Source: CAYNNP01 sp964398215 (GTDB lineage Bacteria > Planctomycetota > Planctomycetia > Pirellulales > Pirellulaceae). From it: 64,000 nucleotides of DNA. The position numbers and the translations under genes are program-made. The notes under the pieces are model-generated. The model had not been told where the DNA came from. It made no database searches and saw only the letters and a list, made by a program, of their open reading frames with translations. Below, one piece after another: positions 54,637 to 64,000 of this stretch (positions are counted from its first letter, which is position 1; each line of letters begins with the position of its first letter). The DNA is taken from assembly GCA_964398215.1 (NCBI GenBank), contig CAYNNP010000006.1, positions 1-64,000 on the forward strand. The letters are read 5' to 3'.

Positions 54637-55551
54637 GTGAAGCGACGTGATTTTTTGACCGCCAACATGGCGATCGCTGGTACGGCCTTGGCTGCTTCTG
54701 GGGCGACTGGTCAAGAGAAGGCGGCTCCCAAAGCGACTGAGCCGCAAAAAAACGGTAGTGGACAAGTGCGACAATCGGTAATGGGCTGGTGCTTCAACCC
54801 GATGGATCCGATCACGCTGGCAAAGCACTGCAAGGAAATCGGGTTGGAAGCCATCGAGGGGATCCCGTCCAAACACTATGACAAAGTAACGGAGATGGGG
54901 CTTAAGATTTCACTGGTTGGAAGCCACGGTTTTGCCAAAGGACCGCTGGATCCTGACAACCATGCGGAAGTCGAAAAGAAGCTGCGCGACGGCATCGATC
55001 TCGCTGTGAAGTATGGTGCGCCGAACGTGATTACTTTCACGGGCATGCGCAAGGACGGGATCAGTGATGCAGCGGCAACTAAGAATTGTGTGGACTGCTG
55101 GAAACGCGTGATCCCTTATGCCGAAAAGCATGGAATCGGGCTAGTCCTAGAACACTTGAACAGTGAAGCACATTTGAAGGCCGATGGAAGTGTACACCCC
55201 ATGAAAGGTCATCCAGGATATTGGGGCGATGATTTGCATCACTGTGCGGATCTGGTGAAGGCGGTTGATTCGCCGCAGTTCAAATTGCTATTTGATATCT
55301 ACCATGTGCAAATCATGAACGGGGATTTGATTCGGAATGTCCAGCGATATCACGAGATAGTGGGGCACTATCACACCGCAGGAAATCCAGGCCGTAGTGA
55401 ACTGGATGACAACCAAGAAATCAACTATCCGGCCGTTATCAGAGCAATTGTCAAAACAGGTTACACCGGGTTTATTGCTCAAGAATTCATTCCGACAAAA
55501 GAAGATCCTGTTCAGTCGCTGAAACAAGCCTACGATACCTGTAACGTATAG
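54637..55551 (+). CDS. Tat-exported sugar isomerase/epimerase-like TIM-barrel protein
   Basis: A 304-residue protein of the hydroxypyruvate isomerase/xylose isomerase-like TIM-barrel family. GTG at 54637, with GGAG seven bases upstream, gives MKRRDFLTANMAIAGTALAA, a twin-arginine signal. The barrel keeps likely metal and catalytic residues: E in LVLEHLNS, D and H in LLFDIYHVQIMNGD, H in GHYHTAGNPGR, and E in FIAQEFIPT. Hydroxypyruvate isomerase itself is cytoplasmic, so this exported relative probably acts on another sugar in the periplasm. It is divergent from the di-iron gene. Confidence 0.87.
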   Translation: MKRRDFLTANMAIAGTALAASGATGQEKAAPKATEPQKNGSGQVRQSVMGWCFNPMDPITLAKHCKEIGLEAIEGIPSKHYDKVTEMGLKISLVGSHGFAKGPLDPDNHAEVEKKLRDGIDLAVKYGAPNVITFTGMRKDGISDAAATKNCVDCWKRVIPYAEKHGIGLVLEHLNSEAHLKADGSVHPMKGHPGYWGDDLHHCADLVKAVDSPQFKLLFDIYHVQIMNGDLIRNVQRYHEIVGHYHTAGNPGRSELDDNQEINYPAVIRAIVKTGYTGFIAQEFIPTKEDPVQSLKQAYDTCNV

Positions 55552-55609
55552 GTAGAATTGGTTGAATCAGGCAAGGGGCGGCATCTTCGGCCGTCAAATT
55601 GTGGGATCG

Positions 55610-58285
55610 ATGCAGTTTAGGACAATACATTCGGATGATGAATCCGAACCGAACCATCCGCGTTCTGGCCAAAAATCCGCAGCGGATGATCGGTCCAGTT
55701 CAGATGCTTCATACCTGCTTTCGGTTAACGACTTTCGGCGTTTGGGTCTGCAGTACAACGAGACTCGGCGAACGATCATTCGTCGTGCAGCAGACCGGAC
55801 TTCTCGCGGGCTGGCGCGGCGTCAACTACATCGCCAGGATCCGGGCGCCAGCAGCGAGCTTTCTTTGGTTCTGGCAGCGACGTATCGATTGCTGGACCCA
55901 CGGCAACGTGGCAATGTAAAAGATCGCGTGTTCTTGGGAAGGATCATGCCCAATGCATTGCGTTGGGCGGGGAAAACAAGTTTTTCCGGTGGCCAAAACC
56001 AAACCGGCGCAGGCGGCAACATACCTGAGTTGGATTACGGTGACGCGGTTGAATACGAGTACATTGGTGTTGAAAGTTTGATCCAAACGCCAGCGACCGG
56101 CTTGGATCTAAATGTTCCTTGGCAGAACACACTGGATTCAGCGGACTTGTTACGGCCGTCGACTCGCTGGTTGCGGTGGATTCAGCAACAGCTGCATCGC
56201 CCCGCGAATATCGTTGGCCTTATCACTCTACTGCTTTTGGCGACCTTCTGGGTTTCCCGAAAAATCTCGCAACAGCCAAGTGTCACTGAAGCTCTAGTAG
56301 AGCGAACGATTGTTCCTAAAATCCCGACATCTGTTCCTACTTTGCCTTCGATAGTTGACGATGTGAAGACGGACGATCTGCCACCGGATCAATCGCCTGA
56401 CACAAACGTGGTACCTGCCGAAGTAACATCGCCTCCAGTGGAACCCGCGTTGCCGAAAGTCATTGATGATGCGCCAGCAGCGAAACCAGACCAAGGCGAT
56501 GTCGTTAATCCAGATACGGATATTGAACCGAAACCCATAGCGACTCCACCCACAACGACTCCACCAGCAGCGAATCCGCCACAGTTGAGCTTGGCCGTCG
56601 ACCCGATTCCTGACGCCTGGAATCGCAATCACATCGTTGAGTTGGATGACCAGCTTTTCCCTCTTTCGGTGGAGTTCAGTCCGGGCTTGATACCGCTTGA
56701 GCTGGAATATGATTCCCCGCAAATCGCATCAAACGATACCGCAGCGAACCCGGCTGCTGTACCGGAAACTCACGTCGCAAAAAATCCTCCAAAATTCGCT
56801 CGCCCAGAAACGGCAGAAGTCAACGTAGCGAAGCAGCATCTGTCAACGATATTGCCTGGACTCACGCATGCGATGACGCGAGCAAAGGTCAGCGAACTCC
56901 AACAGCAGCTTGACGAAATTTCCAACGTCGTTGAACCTGGCAGCGCCGAACACTGGGCGTATCATACTGAAGGCCTCAAGCTGTCTTGGTTAGTAAAGTC
57001 ACGCGTGGACTTGCTGACTTCGGCGCGCCCGCTGGACGTTACGTACGACATTGAACAAGACCTATTGCTGGCAGAGAGTTACGCTGAAGCCTGTAAACTT
57101 CCGCTTCAAAACCAAGACGCTGCGTTGATCAATGCTCATTTGGTCGAGCAAGGCATCCTGTTGGTTGATGCGACGATTATTTCACAACACTGGGATGCTG
57201 CCCAACAATCAATCCGTGCTCTTGAATCAGTAGCAGAACGATCGACGCCTCCCAAGCCAGTTACCGATGCAATCGCCAATTTGAGTGTCGGTTTGCGAAC
57301 AGCCAAAAGACTGTCGGCAAGTGCCAATGAAATTCAGCTAAAGAAGATCGTTGATACCAGTCCGTCCGATGCAGGATCGATGGGCAGACTTTACTGTTTG
57401 ATGCTGCGAGATTGGGACAAGGGATTGCCGTGGCTTGCAGCTGGCAGCGACTCGCGTTTAGCCTTGCTGGCGAAAACCGAACAGGAATTGAACGCCGCCG
57501 ATGATGATTCAGTTTTGCAGCTGGCCAAGCGATGGCTACAAGCCGCGGACCGCAACAAAGGCCGCGCGGGTGAGTCAATTCGGTTGCACGCGATCGAGTT
57601 GATGCAGCAACAGGTAACCACCGAACGCGGCATCGCTCAGCTTGCGATCCAACAAACCCTTGAAGAAACTCGTGCTGGCGTCTCGGATTACCTTGTCAAA
57701 CTGATTTTGGATCGCCCATCATCCCAGGACCAGCCTCAGAACACTCAGCCGGATCCACCTGATCCAGTTCTTGACCAGCCGGTGGACATGGACGAAAAAG
57801 CGGCGGCGCAGGTACAGCGAGGCACGATCGATGGGCGACTACGGTTGAACGGAGCCGACATTGGTTATGCGATGGAGTATCGTCTTGGCGAAGTGATCAC
57901 TGAAATTGCAGCTCAGCAATTGCGTGAAAGAACAGACCAGGAAATTGTCGACTGGAGTCTGGAACTTGCTGGTACGTTCACCGTTGAAAAGCAAAGTGTG
58001 GTCGCGATCTCGCTTCCTAAGAACACAAAGATGAAGCTCAGTGAAGTCGTGCTGGACGACCGGCGGATGAACTTTTCTGACGACAACCGAATGATCATCA
58101 CGCCCTTGAGTGCTGGCCAACACACGCTTCGCTGGCAGCACACTGCGAAAGACTTGACGGGCGTTTCACTGTCGATCAAATCCGTATCTGACAAGAAAGA
58201 CGTGCCCGTCAACCCTGCTTACGAATCCAAAGAAAGCGATTTGCCAACTGTCGCAACCATAAAAATGACGCCAGCTTCGCCCTAA
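55610..58285 (+). CDS. Membrane-anchored planctomycete protein of unknown function
   Basis: About 891 residues. An N-terminal cytoplasmic part of about 195 residues is basic (NDFRRLGLQYNETRRTIIRRAADRTSRGLARRQ) and is followed by one membrane helix (IVGLITLLLLATFWVS, about 201-222). A proline-rich linker of some 150 residues and a helical region come next. It includes the block DWDKGLPWLAAGSDSRLALLA with nearby LAKRWLQAAD, which I recognise as recurring in planctomycete envelope proteins. A C-terminal beta domain follows. No enzyme motif was found. ATG at 55610 is chosen over a TTG at 55562. The AAA+ gene follows after 89 bases. Confidence 0.7.
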   Translation: MQFRTIHSDDESEPNHPRSGQKSAADDRSSSDASYLLSVNDFRRLGLQYNETRRTIIRRAADRTSRGLARRQLHRQDPGASSELSLVLAATYRLLDPRQRGNVKDRVFLGRIMPNALRWAGKTSFSGGQNQTGAGGNIPELDYGDAVEYEYIGVESLIQTPATGLDLNVPWQNTLDSADLLRPSTRWLRWIQQQLHRPANIVGLITLLLLATFWVSRKISQQPSVTEALVERTIVPKIPTSVPTLPSIVDDVKTDDLPPDQSPDTNVVPAEVTSPPVEPALPKVIDDAPAAKPDQGDVVNPDTDIEPKPIATPPTTTPPAANPPQLSLAVDPIPDAWNRNHIVELDDQLFPLSVEFSPGLIPLELEYDSPQIASNDTAANPAAVPETHVAKNPPKFARPETAEVNVAKQHLSTILPGLTHAMTRAKVSELQQQLDEISNVVEPGSAEHWAYHTEGLKLSWLVKSRVDLLTSARPLDVTYDIEQDLLLAESYAEACKLPLQNQDAALINAHLVEQGILLVDATIISQHWDAAQQSIRALESVAERSTPPKPVTDAIANLSVGLRTAKRLSASANEIQLKKIVDTSPSDAGSMGRLYCLMLRDWDKGLPWLAAGSDSRLALLAKTEQELNAADDDSVLQLAKRWLQAADRNKGRAGESIRLHAIELMQQQVTTERGIAQLAIQQTLEETRAGVSDYLVKLILDRPSSQDQPQNTQPDPPDPVLDQPVDMDEKAAAQVQRGTIDGRLRLNGADIGYAMEYRLGEVITEIAAQQLRERTDQEIVDWSLELAGTFTVEKQSVVAISLPKNTKMKLSEVVLDDRRMNFSDDNRMIITPLSAGQHTLRWQHTAKDLTGVSLSIKSVSDKKDVPVNPAYESKESDLPTVATIKMTPASP

Positions 58286-58374
58286 TCCGTCGCGAATCGC
58301 ATGATTCTGTTTTCATTGCTGTCCATTGCGCTACAATAGCAGCGAACGAATTCTTTTTATGGGACTCCAGCTGA

Positions 58375-59799
58375 ATGAACATGACGATTACTGCTCCCGC
58401 AACTACCACGTTGAGTGAACTGCGTGAAAGCGGATGGCAGTCGAAAACGGTGAAGCAAGAAATCCGCGACAACTTTACGCGGATGTTGGCCGCAGGCGAA
58501 GAACTGTTCCCTGGAATCGTGGGCTACGACGATACGGTTGTTCCGGAAATCAATTTAGCGTTGTTGTCGGGACACGACATTCTTTTCCTTGGCGAGAAAG
58601 GGCAAGCTAAGAGCCGGATCATGCGCATGTTGACACGGTTCTTGGATGAGTGGATTCCTTACATCGATCATCCTGATTTGGTGATTCACGAAGATCCCAA
58701 TCAACCCATTTCCGGTTTGGGAAAACGCCTGATCGCCGAATCAAATCCTGAAGACGTCAAGATTGCGTGGTGGCATCGCGACGAGCGGTACGCAGAACGA
58801 CTTAGCCCAGGCACTAAGTTTGCCGACATCATTGGCGAGATCGATCCCGCAAAATTGACCGGTGGCGTTAGCATGAGCGCCGAAGAAGCTTTGTCGTTCG
58901 GGCTGATTCCACGAATGCACCGTGGCATCTTTGCGATGAACGAATTGCCGGAGCTAGACGATTTGGTCCAAGTTGGCTTGTTCAACATTTTGGAAGAACG
59001 TGACGTTCAGATTCGAGGTTACCCGATCCAATTTGACTTGGACGTCATAATTCTCTTCTCTGCGAACCCATCGACCTACAACCGAAGCGGTAAGGTCATT
59101 CCGCAACTCAAGGACCGAATCGGATCGATAGTGCAGACGCATTATCCCAAAGAACGCGACCAGGGAATCGAGATTCTACGCCAAGAAATTGCATCCGACT
59201 TGGAAGGCGAATACCCTGTCCAGGTGCCGTACTTCATGTACCAAATCGTCGAAGAAATTACGGCGCAGGCGCGGCGCAGTAAATATATCGATCAGGCTTC
59301 TGGCGTTTCAGCTCGTTTCTCGATGGCGAACTTTCGCACATTGGTCGCCTCGGCACGACAGCGTGGGATCGTTCACAACGAGAAACCTGCCGTGCCGCGC
59401 ATCAGCGACTTTGGGCATCTGTATTCCAGTAGTCTTGGCAAACTGGAATTGGATTTGATGGGCACTCATCAAATGAGCGAAAAACAAGTGCTGGACACGG
59501 TCGTTGCCAAAGCAATCGAGGTCGTATTCGGCGAGTACGTTGAAGAACATGGCCTGGGCCAGATCGCTGAGATCTTTCGCAGTGGTGTTCGTGTCGAAGT
59601 CGGTGACATGCTGCCCAGCAGCGCGTATGCCGAACGATTGCAGACCGTTCCACCCGCCTGGGAGTTGGCATTCGAGGTAAACGCGAGCGAGAACGAAGCC
59701 GTTCGAGCGAGTTGTGTCGAGTTTGTCTTGGCGGGGCTGTACAGCTCCGAGCGGATCAGTCGCTCGGAGCGATTCGGAAAAATCGAGTATGAGATCTAG
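58375..59799 (+). CDS. MoxR/magnesium-chelatase-like AAA+ ATPase
   Basis: A 474-residue AAA+ protein. The ATP site is GEKGQAKS (about 73-80), where alanine replaces the last glycine of the usual GxxGxGKS; the Walker B-type block is GIFAMNELPEL, and FSANPSTYNRSGKVIPQLKDRIGS carries sensor 1 and the arginine region. Such ATPases work with a VWA partner as chaperones that insert metals or activate target enzymes. The VWA gene follows after nine bases, so a two-protein complex is expected. No obvious target enzyme is adjacent. Sub-family assignment (MoxR, ChlI or a separate clade) is uncertain. Confidence 0.87.
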   Translation: MNMTITAPATTTLSELRESGWQSKTVKQEIRDNFTRMLAAGEELFPGIVGYDDTVVPEINLALLSGHDILFLGEKGQAKSRIMRMLTRFLDEWIPYIDHPDLVIHEDPNQPISGLGKRLIAESNPEDVKIAWWHRDERYAERLSPGTKFADIIGEIDPAKLTGGVSMSAEEALSFGLIPRMHRGIFAMNELPELDDLVQVGLFNILEERDVQIRGYPIQFDLDVIILFSANPSTYNRSGKVIPQLKDRIGSIVQTHYPKERDQGIEILRQEIASDLEGEYPVQVPYFMYQIVEEITAQARRSKYIDQASGVSARFSMANFRTLVASARQRGIVHNEKPAVPRISDFGHLYSSSLGKLELDLMGTHQMSEKQVLDTVVAKAIEVVFGEYVEEHGLGQIAEIFRSGVRVEVGDMLPSSAYAERLQTVPPAWELAFEVNASENEAVRASCVEFVLAGLYSSERISRSERFGKIEYEI

Positions 59800-59808
59800 G
59801 TAGCGCCG

Positions 59809-61521
59809 ATGAACGACAAGCCATCTTTTCGACCCGGCGGTATCATTCACGCGTACCAAAAGTACGATCCTGCAAAGTTTCCGCCGCCCAGTCAGCCACC
59901 ACCGGACCTTGTTTCGCCCGCGTTCGAGCAGGCGTTGATGTATGGCAGTTACCGCGAGTTAACAGAAGAAGAATTGGCTCGCGCGGTCAAGCTGGACCCA
60001 AGTCAAATAGCTGGACTAGGGCCAAGCCTGGATAGGTTGCGTTCGATGCTGGAAGAACGCAAACGCAAGATTCTGGAGACATACGAAGCGGAGTCCGTTC
60101 GAAAGAAGGCACGCAAGGCGTTTCACAAATCGGCCCAGAATTTGGATGTGCCGCGCGACGTCGATAAAATGTTTCGCCGCGCGATCAATCAGGAACAGCC
60201 TTACCTACTGGAATCGCTTTGGTACAACGCGGACACTCAAAACAACGATGCGTTTGCCGCTGGATTGTTGAAAGTTGGCCAGCGAATGGAGGACAAACAC
60301 AACATCGAGGAACTCGGCAGCAAGTACCACTTTACGGGCAACGAATCGATGTCGGTCCCCAAGGCTTTGGAGATCAAAGAGGAGCTGGAACAAATCGATG
60401 AACTGCTCAAGCAAATCAACGAGGCTGCAAAAACGGCGCAGATTGGTATCATCGACATGGAAAAGTTAAGTGAGTTTGCTGATCCTGCCGACACCGAATC
60501 ACTTGAGGAGATGCGCCGCCAAGTTGAAAACGTCCTGCGTGAACAGGCGGAACGGCAAGGGCTGGAGAGCGACGGAGAGGGCGGTTTTCGATTGACACCG
60601 CAAGCCTACAAGATTTTCCAAGGCCGCTTACTGGAACGCATCTTCAGTGAATTGGCTCCTTCGCGATCAGGCCGCCACCAAGGAGACGTGATCGGCGAGG
60701 GCGCTGTAGAACTTCAACAAACCAAACCGTACGAATTTGGAGACAGCGTCGCCAACATCGACTTGCCGCAAACCGTGATCAATGCGCTGCTCAGACAGGG
60801 CGACGAGCGACCAATACGACTTCGCAGCGATGATATCGAAGTACACAAAACAAGAAATCATCCGCGCTGCGCGACCTGTGTCATCATGGACATGAGCGGT
60901 TCGATGCGATACGACGGTCAGTACGTCAACGTGAAGCGAATGGCGTTGGCCCTGCAAGGATTGATCCAAAGCGAATACCCCGGCGACTTTCTGCGGTTCA
61001 TCGAGATGTACACGTTCGCGAAACTGCGGTCTCCCAGCGAAATCGTCGAATTGATGCCCAAGCAGGTCACGATTCATGATCCGATCGTAGCACTCAAAGC
61101 AGACATGAGTGACACTCAGATCAGCGAGCAATTGATCCACCCGCACTTTACGAACATTCAACATTCACTGCGACTTGCTCGCCAAAACTTAGCGACTTGC
61201 GACACGCCGAATCGGCAGATTGTTTTGATCACTGATGGGCTGCCGACTGCGCACTTTGAGGACAACTGGCTATTCATGCTGTATCCACCAAACCCGCGGA
61301 CGGAACAGGCGACCATGCGCGAAGCAGCGCTTTGCCAGAAGGAAGGCATTACGATCAATATCTTTTTGATCCCTAGTTGGTCGCAAAGTGAAGAAGACGT
61401 TCGGTTTGCCCAGCGGCTCGCGCAGTCCACACAAGGGCGCGTGTTCTTTACAAGCGGCCGTGACCTCGATCGATTTGTCTTGTGGGACTACGTGCAGAAC
61501 CGCCGCGAAATCATTTCGTAA
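59809..61521 (+). CDS. VWA-domain protein, partner of the AAA+ ATPase
   Basis: A 570-residue cytoplasmic protein. The N-terminal 340 residues are helical and charged, with coiled-coil-like stretches (LEIKEELEQIDELLKQINEA). The C-terminal von Willebrand A domain has the MIDAS motif DMSGSM (about 360-365), a later threonine and ITDGLPT, so it should bind Mg2+ and a partner's acidic group. This is the ChlD/BchD or CoxE-type arrangement. It lies nine bases after the AAA+ gene and is almost certainly co-expressed with it. Confidence 0.9.
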   Translation: MNDKPSFRPGGIIHAYQKYDPAKFPPPSQPPPDLVSPAFEQALMYGSYRELTEEELARAVKLDPSQIAGLGPSLDRLRSMLEERKRKILETYEAESVRKKARKAFHKSAQNLDVPRDVDKMFRRAINQEQPYLLESLWYNADTQNNDAFAAGLLKVGQRMEDKHNIEELGSKYHFTGNESMSVPKALEIKEELEQIDELLKQINEAAKTAQIGIIDMEKLSEFADPADTESLEEMRRQVENVLREQAERQGLESDGEGGFRLTPQAYKIFQGRLLERIFSELAPSRSGRHQGDVIGEGAVELQQTKPYEFGDSVANIDLPQTVINALLRQGDERPIRLRSDDIEVHKTRNHPRCATCVIMDMSGSMRYDGQYVNVKRMALALQGLIQSEYPGDFLRFIEMYTFAKLRSPSEIVELMPKQVTIHDPIVALKADMSDTQISEQLIHPHFTNIQHSLRLARQNLATCDTPNRQIVLITDGLPTAHFEDNWLFMLYPPNPRTEQATMREAALCQKEGITINIFLIPSWSQSEEDVRFAQRLAQSTQGRVFFTSGRDLDRFVLWDYVQNRREIIS

Positions 61522-61547
61522 AAACAATCTCTTGTAGCCCCGCAGCT

Positions 61548-61571
61548 AACAGGCTTGGATCAAATCCTGTT
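61548..61571 (+). terminator. Weak hairpin after the VWA gene
   Basis: AACAGG and CCTGTT can pair around a 12-base loop 26 bases after the VWA stop, with a pyrimidine-rich but not T-pure tail (CTTTCTCTC). Termination is possible but not certain. Confidence 0.3.
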
Positions 61572-61926
61572 CTTTCTCTCGTTGAATTGTGCACGGAATC
61601 CAAAGCAACTCATGCTTGAAATGGTCCGCGCGTAGGCAGTCTGGGTTTACTGCGCAGCTTCCAAGCTACCTTCTTTGGCTCAGGTTTCTCTGCAAAGATA
61701 CCTCTATTGCGAAACTGCAGGACGGTTTGTCGCACTTCGTCTATGTGGCAAAACTAGTATCACGCTCGTCAAAAAAATCCGGCACAATGTCAACAAATTG
61801 GCGAATCACATGTTCCGAAAAACGGAATGGCTAGGCATAATCCTCGACGGCTAGATTATCGGCCCTTAGCGACATTTAACGCCCGCTCGTAAATACGCGC
61901 AAATTGCGTCCAAAGGAAATTGATTG
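61572..61926. other. Upstream region of the pyrophosphatase gene
   Basis: About 355 bases without a supported gene. It holds an inverted repeat TTCCG-AAAAA-CGGAA (61813-61827) and a pair of direct repeats, GGCTAGGCATAATC (61829-61842) and GGCTAGATTATC (61849-61860), spaced 20 bases start to start. They could be regulator sites or overlapping promoters of the pyrophosphatase; CATAAT at 61836 is a possible -10. An 81-codon frame at 61589-61834 shows no protein features. Confidence 0.4.
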
Positions 61927-64000
61927 ATGACCGTGACTTGCTTCAGTTTTGCGTCAAAAACGCAAAAAACTGCCTTACTCACAATCCTGTTTATAGTATG
62001 CCTTTCGTTTTTCACGACATCAGCAGCACTTGGACAGGATGCGCCCGAGACCGATTCGTCACCAGCGATTGCGGAAGTATCCAGTGGGGCATCGGTCCCG
62101 ATGATCGCCTACTTGATTCCGTTGCTTGGCATCGCAGGACTCGGGTTCACGTTTTGGAAATCCAAATGGGTGTCCGAGCAAGAAGTCGGCGGCGAAAAGA
62201 TGAGCCGCATTGCAAAGAACATCTCGGATGGGGCAATGTCTTTTTTAAAGGCCGAGTACTCGATCCTGGCAGGCTTTGTAATCATCGTTGGATTGCTTTT
62301 AGCGTTTAGCGGTGCATCGCAAGGCGATAAATCGTCTCCATTGATTGCTCTTTCGTTTGGCCTGGGTGCCATCTGTTCGGCGCTCGCCGGATTCATCGGA
62401 ATGAAAGTAGCCACCAAAGCCAACGTACGAACCACCAATGCCGCACAGAAAGGACTCGGACAGGCTTTGGAAGTTGCCTTTGCTGGCGGATCCGTGATGG
62501 GCATGGGCGTCGTCGGGCTAGGCGTGCTGGGGCTGAGTGTTTTGTTCATCGTCTACGGAATAATGTTTGGGCTGGACACGTCTTCGAATATCACGCGTAC
62601 GATCACAGTGCTAACTGGATTTTCATTCGGTGCATCATCGATCGCACTGTTCGCTCGAGTTGGCGGAGGCATCTATACAAAGGCAGCCGATGTTGGCGCT
62701 GACTTGGTTGGTAAAGTCGAAGCTGGTATCCCAGAAGACCACCCACTGAACCCGGCTACAATCGCCGACAACGTGGGTGACAATGTTGGCGACGTCGCCG
62801 GAATGGGCGCCGACTTGTTCGAGTCTTATGTGGGTTCGATCATCGGTACCATGGTTCTGGGAGCTGCGTTTGTTGGAATATTCAACGCGGGAGAATTGGA
62901 TAGCTTCTATGGCTTGTCCGCGATCCTTTTGCCATTGGTATTGGCTGGCGTTGGAATTTTGACATCGATCGTGGGAACATTTTTCGTCAAAGTCAAAGAG
63001 GGTGGCGATCCACATCATGCATTGAACATCGGTGAGTTTGGGTCCGCTGGAATTTTGTTGTTGCTGACCTACGCAATCATCAAATTCATGTTGCCCGAGA
63101 CCTGGACCATGGATGCCGGCACGGTCAAGGAAATGATTTACACCAGCAACGGTGTTTTCTTTGCGATCCTATTCGGTTTGGCGGCTGGCCTTGGAATTGG
63201 CAAAATCACCGAGTTTTATACAGGCACCGGCACGGGCCCGGTCAAATCGATTGTTCGCCAATCAATGACCGGATCGGCAACCAACATCATCGCTGGCCTG
63301 GGTGTCGGAATGATGTCGACTGCAATTCCAATCATTATCATCGCCGTGGCGATCATTGGAGCGTTCAATTGTGCAGGCTTGTACGGGATTGCCATCGCCG
63401 CAGTTGGGATGTTGTCGAACACGGGAATCCAGTTGGCAGTTGATGCTTACGGACCGATTGCAGACAACGCTGGCGGGATTGCCGAAATGGCCGAACTGCC
63501 CGGCGAAGTTCGCGAACGAACAGACAAGTTGGACGCGGTTGGAAATACGACGGCAGCGATCGGCAAGGGCTTTGCGATCGGTTCAGCCGCTCTGACAGCT
63601 CTGGCCCTTTTCGCCGCATTCATGACGTCCTACAACCTGACCCACGTCGACACTCCAATCGTCTCTATTGACATTGTGAATCCCTATGTCATGGCTTCGT
63701 TGTTCATCGGTGCGATGTTGCCGTTCCTGTTCAGTGCAATGTCGATGAACGCAGTCGGACGCGCAGCGATGGCGATGATCCAAGAAGTGCGACGACAGTT
63801 CAAGGACATTCCTGAACTGAAAGCTGCCTTGAATGTGATGAACGAGAACGACGGCAAAGAGTTCAGCGAGTGGTCAGAACAAGATCAAAAGACCTTTGAA
63901 GCCGCTGACGGAAAGGCCGAATACGCTAAGTGCGTAGCAATCAGCACGCGAGCATCGATCCGCGAAATGATCGTTCCTGGTTTGGTCGCCGTGTTGGTGC
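61927..64000 (+). CDS. hppA: Membrane-bound ion-pumping pyrophosphatase, 3' end cut by the window
   Basis: Couples pyrophosphate hydrolysis to pumping H+ or Na+ across the membrane. From ATG 61927, 691 codons are seen without a stop. Diagnostic blocks are DVGADLVGKVEAGIPEDHP, ADNVGDNVGDVAGMGADLFESY and the many glycine/alanine-rich helices. The motif GNTTAAIGKGFAIGSA has alanine where K+-independent enzymes have lysine, so this enzyme should need K+. The N-terminus (TALLTILFIVCLSFFTTSAALGQ) looks like a cleavable signal or extra helix before the core, followed by an acidic linker. H+ versus Na+ specificity cannot be judged here. Confidence 0.95.
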   Translation, partial: MTVTCFSFASKTQKTALLTILFIVCLSFFTTSAALGQDAPETDSSPAIAEVSSGASVPMIAYLIPLLGIAGLGFTFWKSKWVSEQEVGGEKMSRIAKNISDGAMSFLKAEYSILAGFVIIVGLLLAFSGASQGDKSSPLIALSFGLGAICSALAGFIGMKVATKANVRTTNAAQKGLGQALEVAFAGGSVMGMGVVGLGVLGLSVLFIVYGIMFGLDTSSNITRTITVLTGFSFGASSIALFARVGGGIYTKAADVGADLVGKVEAGIPEDHPLNPATIADNVGDNVGDVAGMGADLFESYVGSIIGTMVLGAAFVGIFNAGELDSFYGLSAILLPLVLAGVGILTSIVGTFFVKVKEGGDPHHALNIGEFGSAGILLLLTYAIIKFMLPETWTMDAGTVKEMIYTSNGVFFAILFGLAAGLGIGKITEFYTGTGTGPVKSIVRQSMTGSATNIIAGLGVGMMSTAIPIIIIAVAIIGAFNCAGLYGIAIAAVGMLSNTGIQLAVDAYGPIADNAGGIAEMAELPGEVRERTDKLDAVGNTTAAIGKGFAIGSAALTALALFAAFMTSYNLTHVDTPIVSIDIVNPYVMASLFIGAMLPFLFSAMSMNAVGRAAMAMIQEVRRQFKDIPELKAALNVMNENDGKEFSEWSEQDQKTFEAADGKAEYAKCVAISTRASIREMIVPGLVAVLV

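Noticed and set aside
1..64000. tRNA, rRNA, riboswitch or CRISPR array
   Set aside because: I looked for T-loop signatures, repeated spacer arrays and familiar riboswitch cores between genes and saw none; covariance-model searches were not possible.

Overview
The window is a chromosomal segment of a planctomycete, most probably of the Pirellulaceae (Rhodopirellula-like). The evidence is direct: three secreted sulfatases, a DUF1587/1592/1588/1585 cytochrome-type protein paired with a DUF1552 protein, DUF3500 and DUF6702 proteins, a solitary secretin, an expanded L17, and dispersed GCGGAT/GGGCATTC-type intergenic repeats. Base composition looks moderate (near 50% GC, estimated by eye). Many genes start at GTG or TTG behind a good Shine-Dalgarno, so several starts below were moved from the longest reading frame. 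No tRNA, rRNA, CRISPR array or prophage was seen. One 100-N assembly gap (38908-39007) lies in an intergenic repeat.

Layout. 1-2700 (minus): XerC-type recombinase, then a compact group of a short P-II protein, a VOC protein, PPK2 and the start of a membrane protein. 2866-5165 (plus): galE, an SDR and a GNAT. 5162-7612 (minus): fabI, a thioredoxin-like protein and a prenyltransferase-fold repeat protein. 7749-16883 (mostly plus): sigma-54 activator, GT4 glycosyltransferase, AI-2E family permease, M42 peptidase, hybrid histidine kinase. 17264-20659: large secretin ending in a strong terminator shared with a converging 1375-residue DUF3857 protein. 25174-28235: M1 peptidase with a lysine/alanine tail plus a coupled DUF6702 protein. 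28270-31492: ABC exporter pair and argJ. 31508-41119 (minus): sulfatase, esterase-cytochrome fusion, DUF1552 protein, assembly gap, sulfatase with HEAT-like tail. 41289-46155 (minus): rpsM-rpsK-rpoA-rplQ and methyltransferase-thyA-folA. 46579-49723 (plus): three-gene polysaccharide cluster. 49966-55551: DUF3500 protein, esterase-sulfatase fusion, ferritin-like di-iron protein with twin operators, Tat-exported TIM-barrel protein. 55610-64000 (plus): membrane-anchored planctomycete protein, AAA+ ATPase and VWA partner, then a truncated proton/sodium-pumping pyrophosphatase.

How the parts fit. The sulfatases, esterase fusions, DUF1552 protein, sugar isomerase-like protein and M1/M42 peptidases point to breakdown of sulfated, acetylated polysaccharides and peptides, as in marine planctomycetes. 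PPK2 and the membrane pyrophosphatase (K+-dependent motif) handle polyphosphate and pyrophosphate energy. The housekeeping blocks are ordinary in content. The most unusual points are the two esterase fusions, the degenerate GGDEF-like domain on a priming sugar transferase, a prenyltransferase-fold protein lacking expected zinc ligands, the short P-II protein next to PPK2, and the twin 15-bp operators before the di-iron gene. I found no single system that I can call new with confidence.
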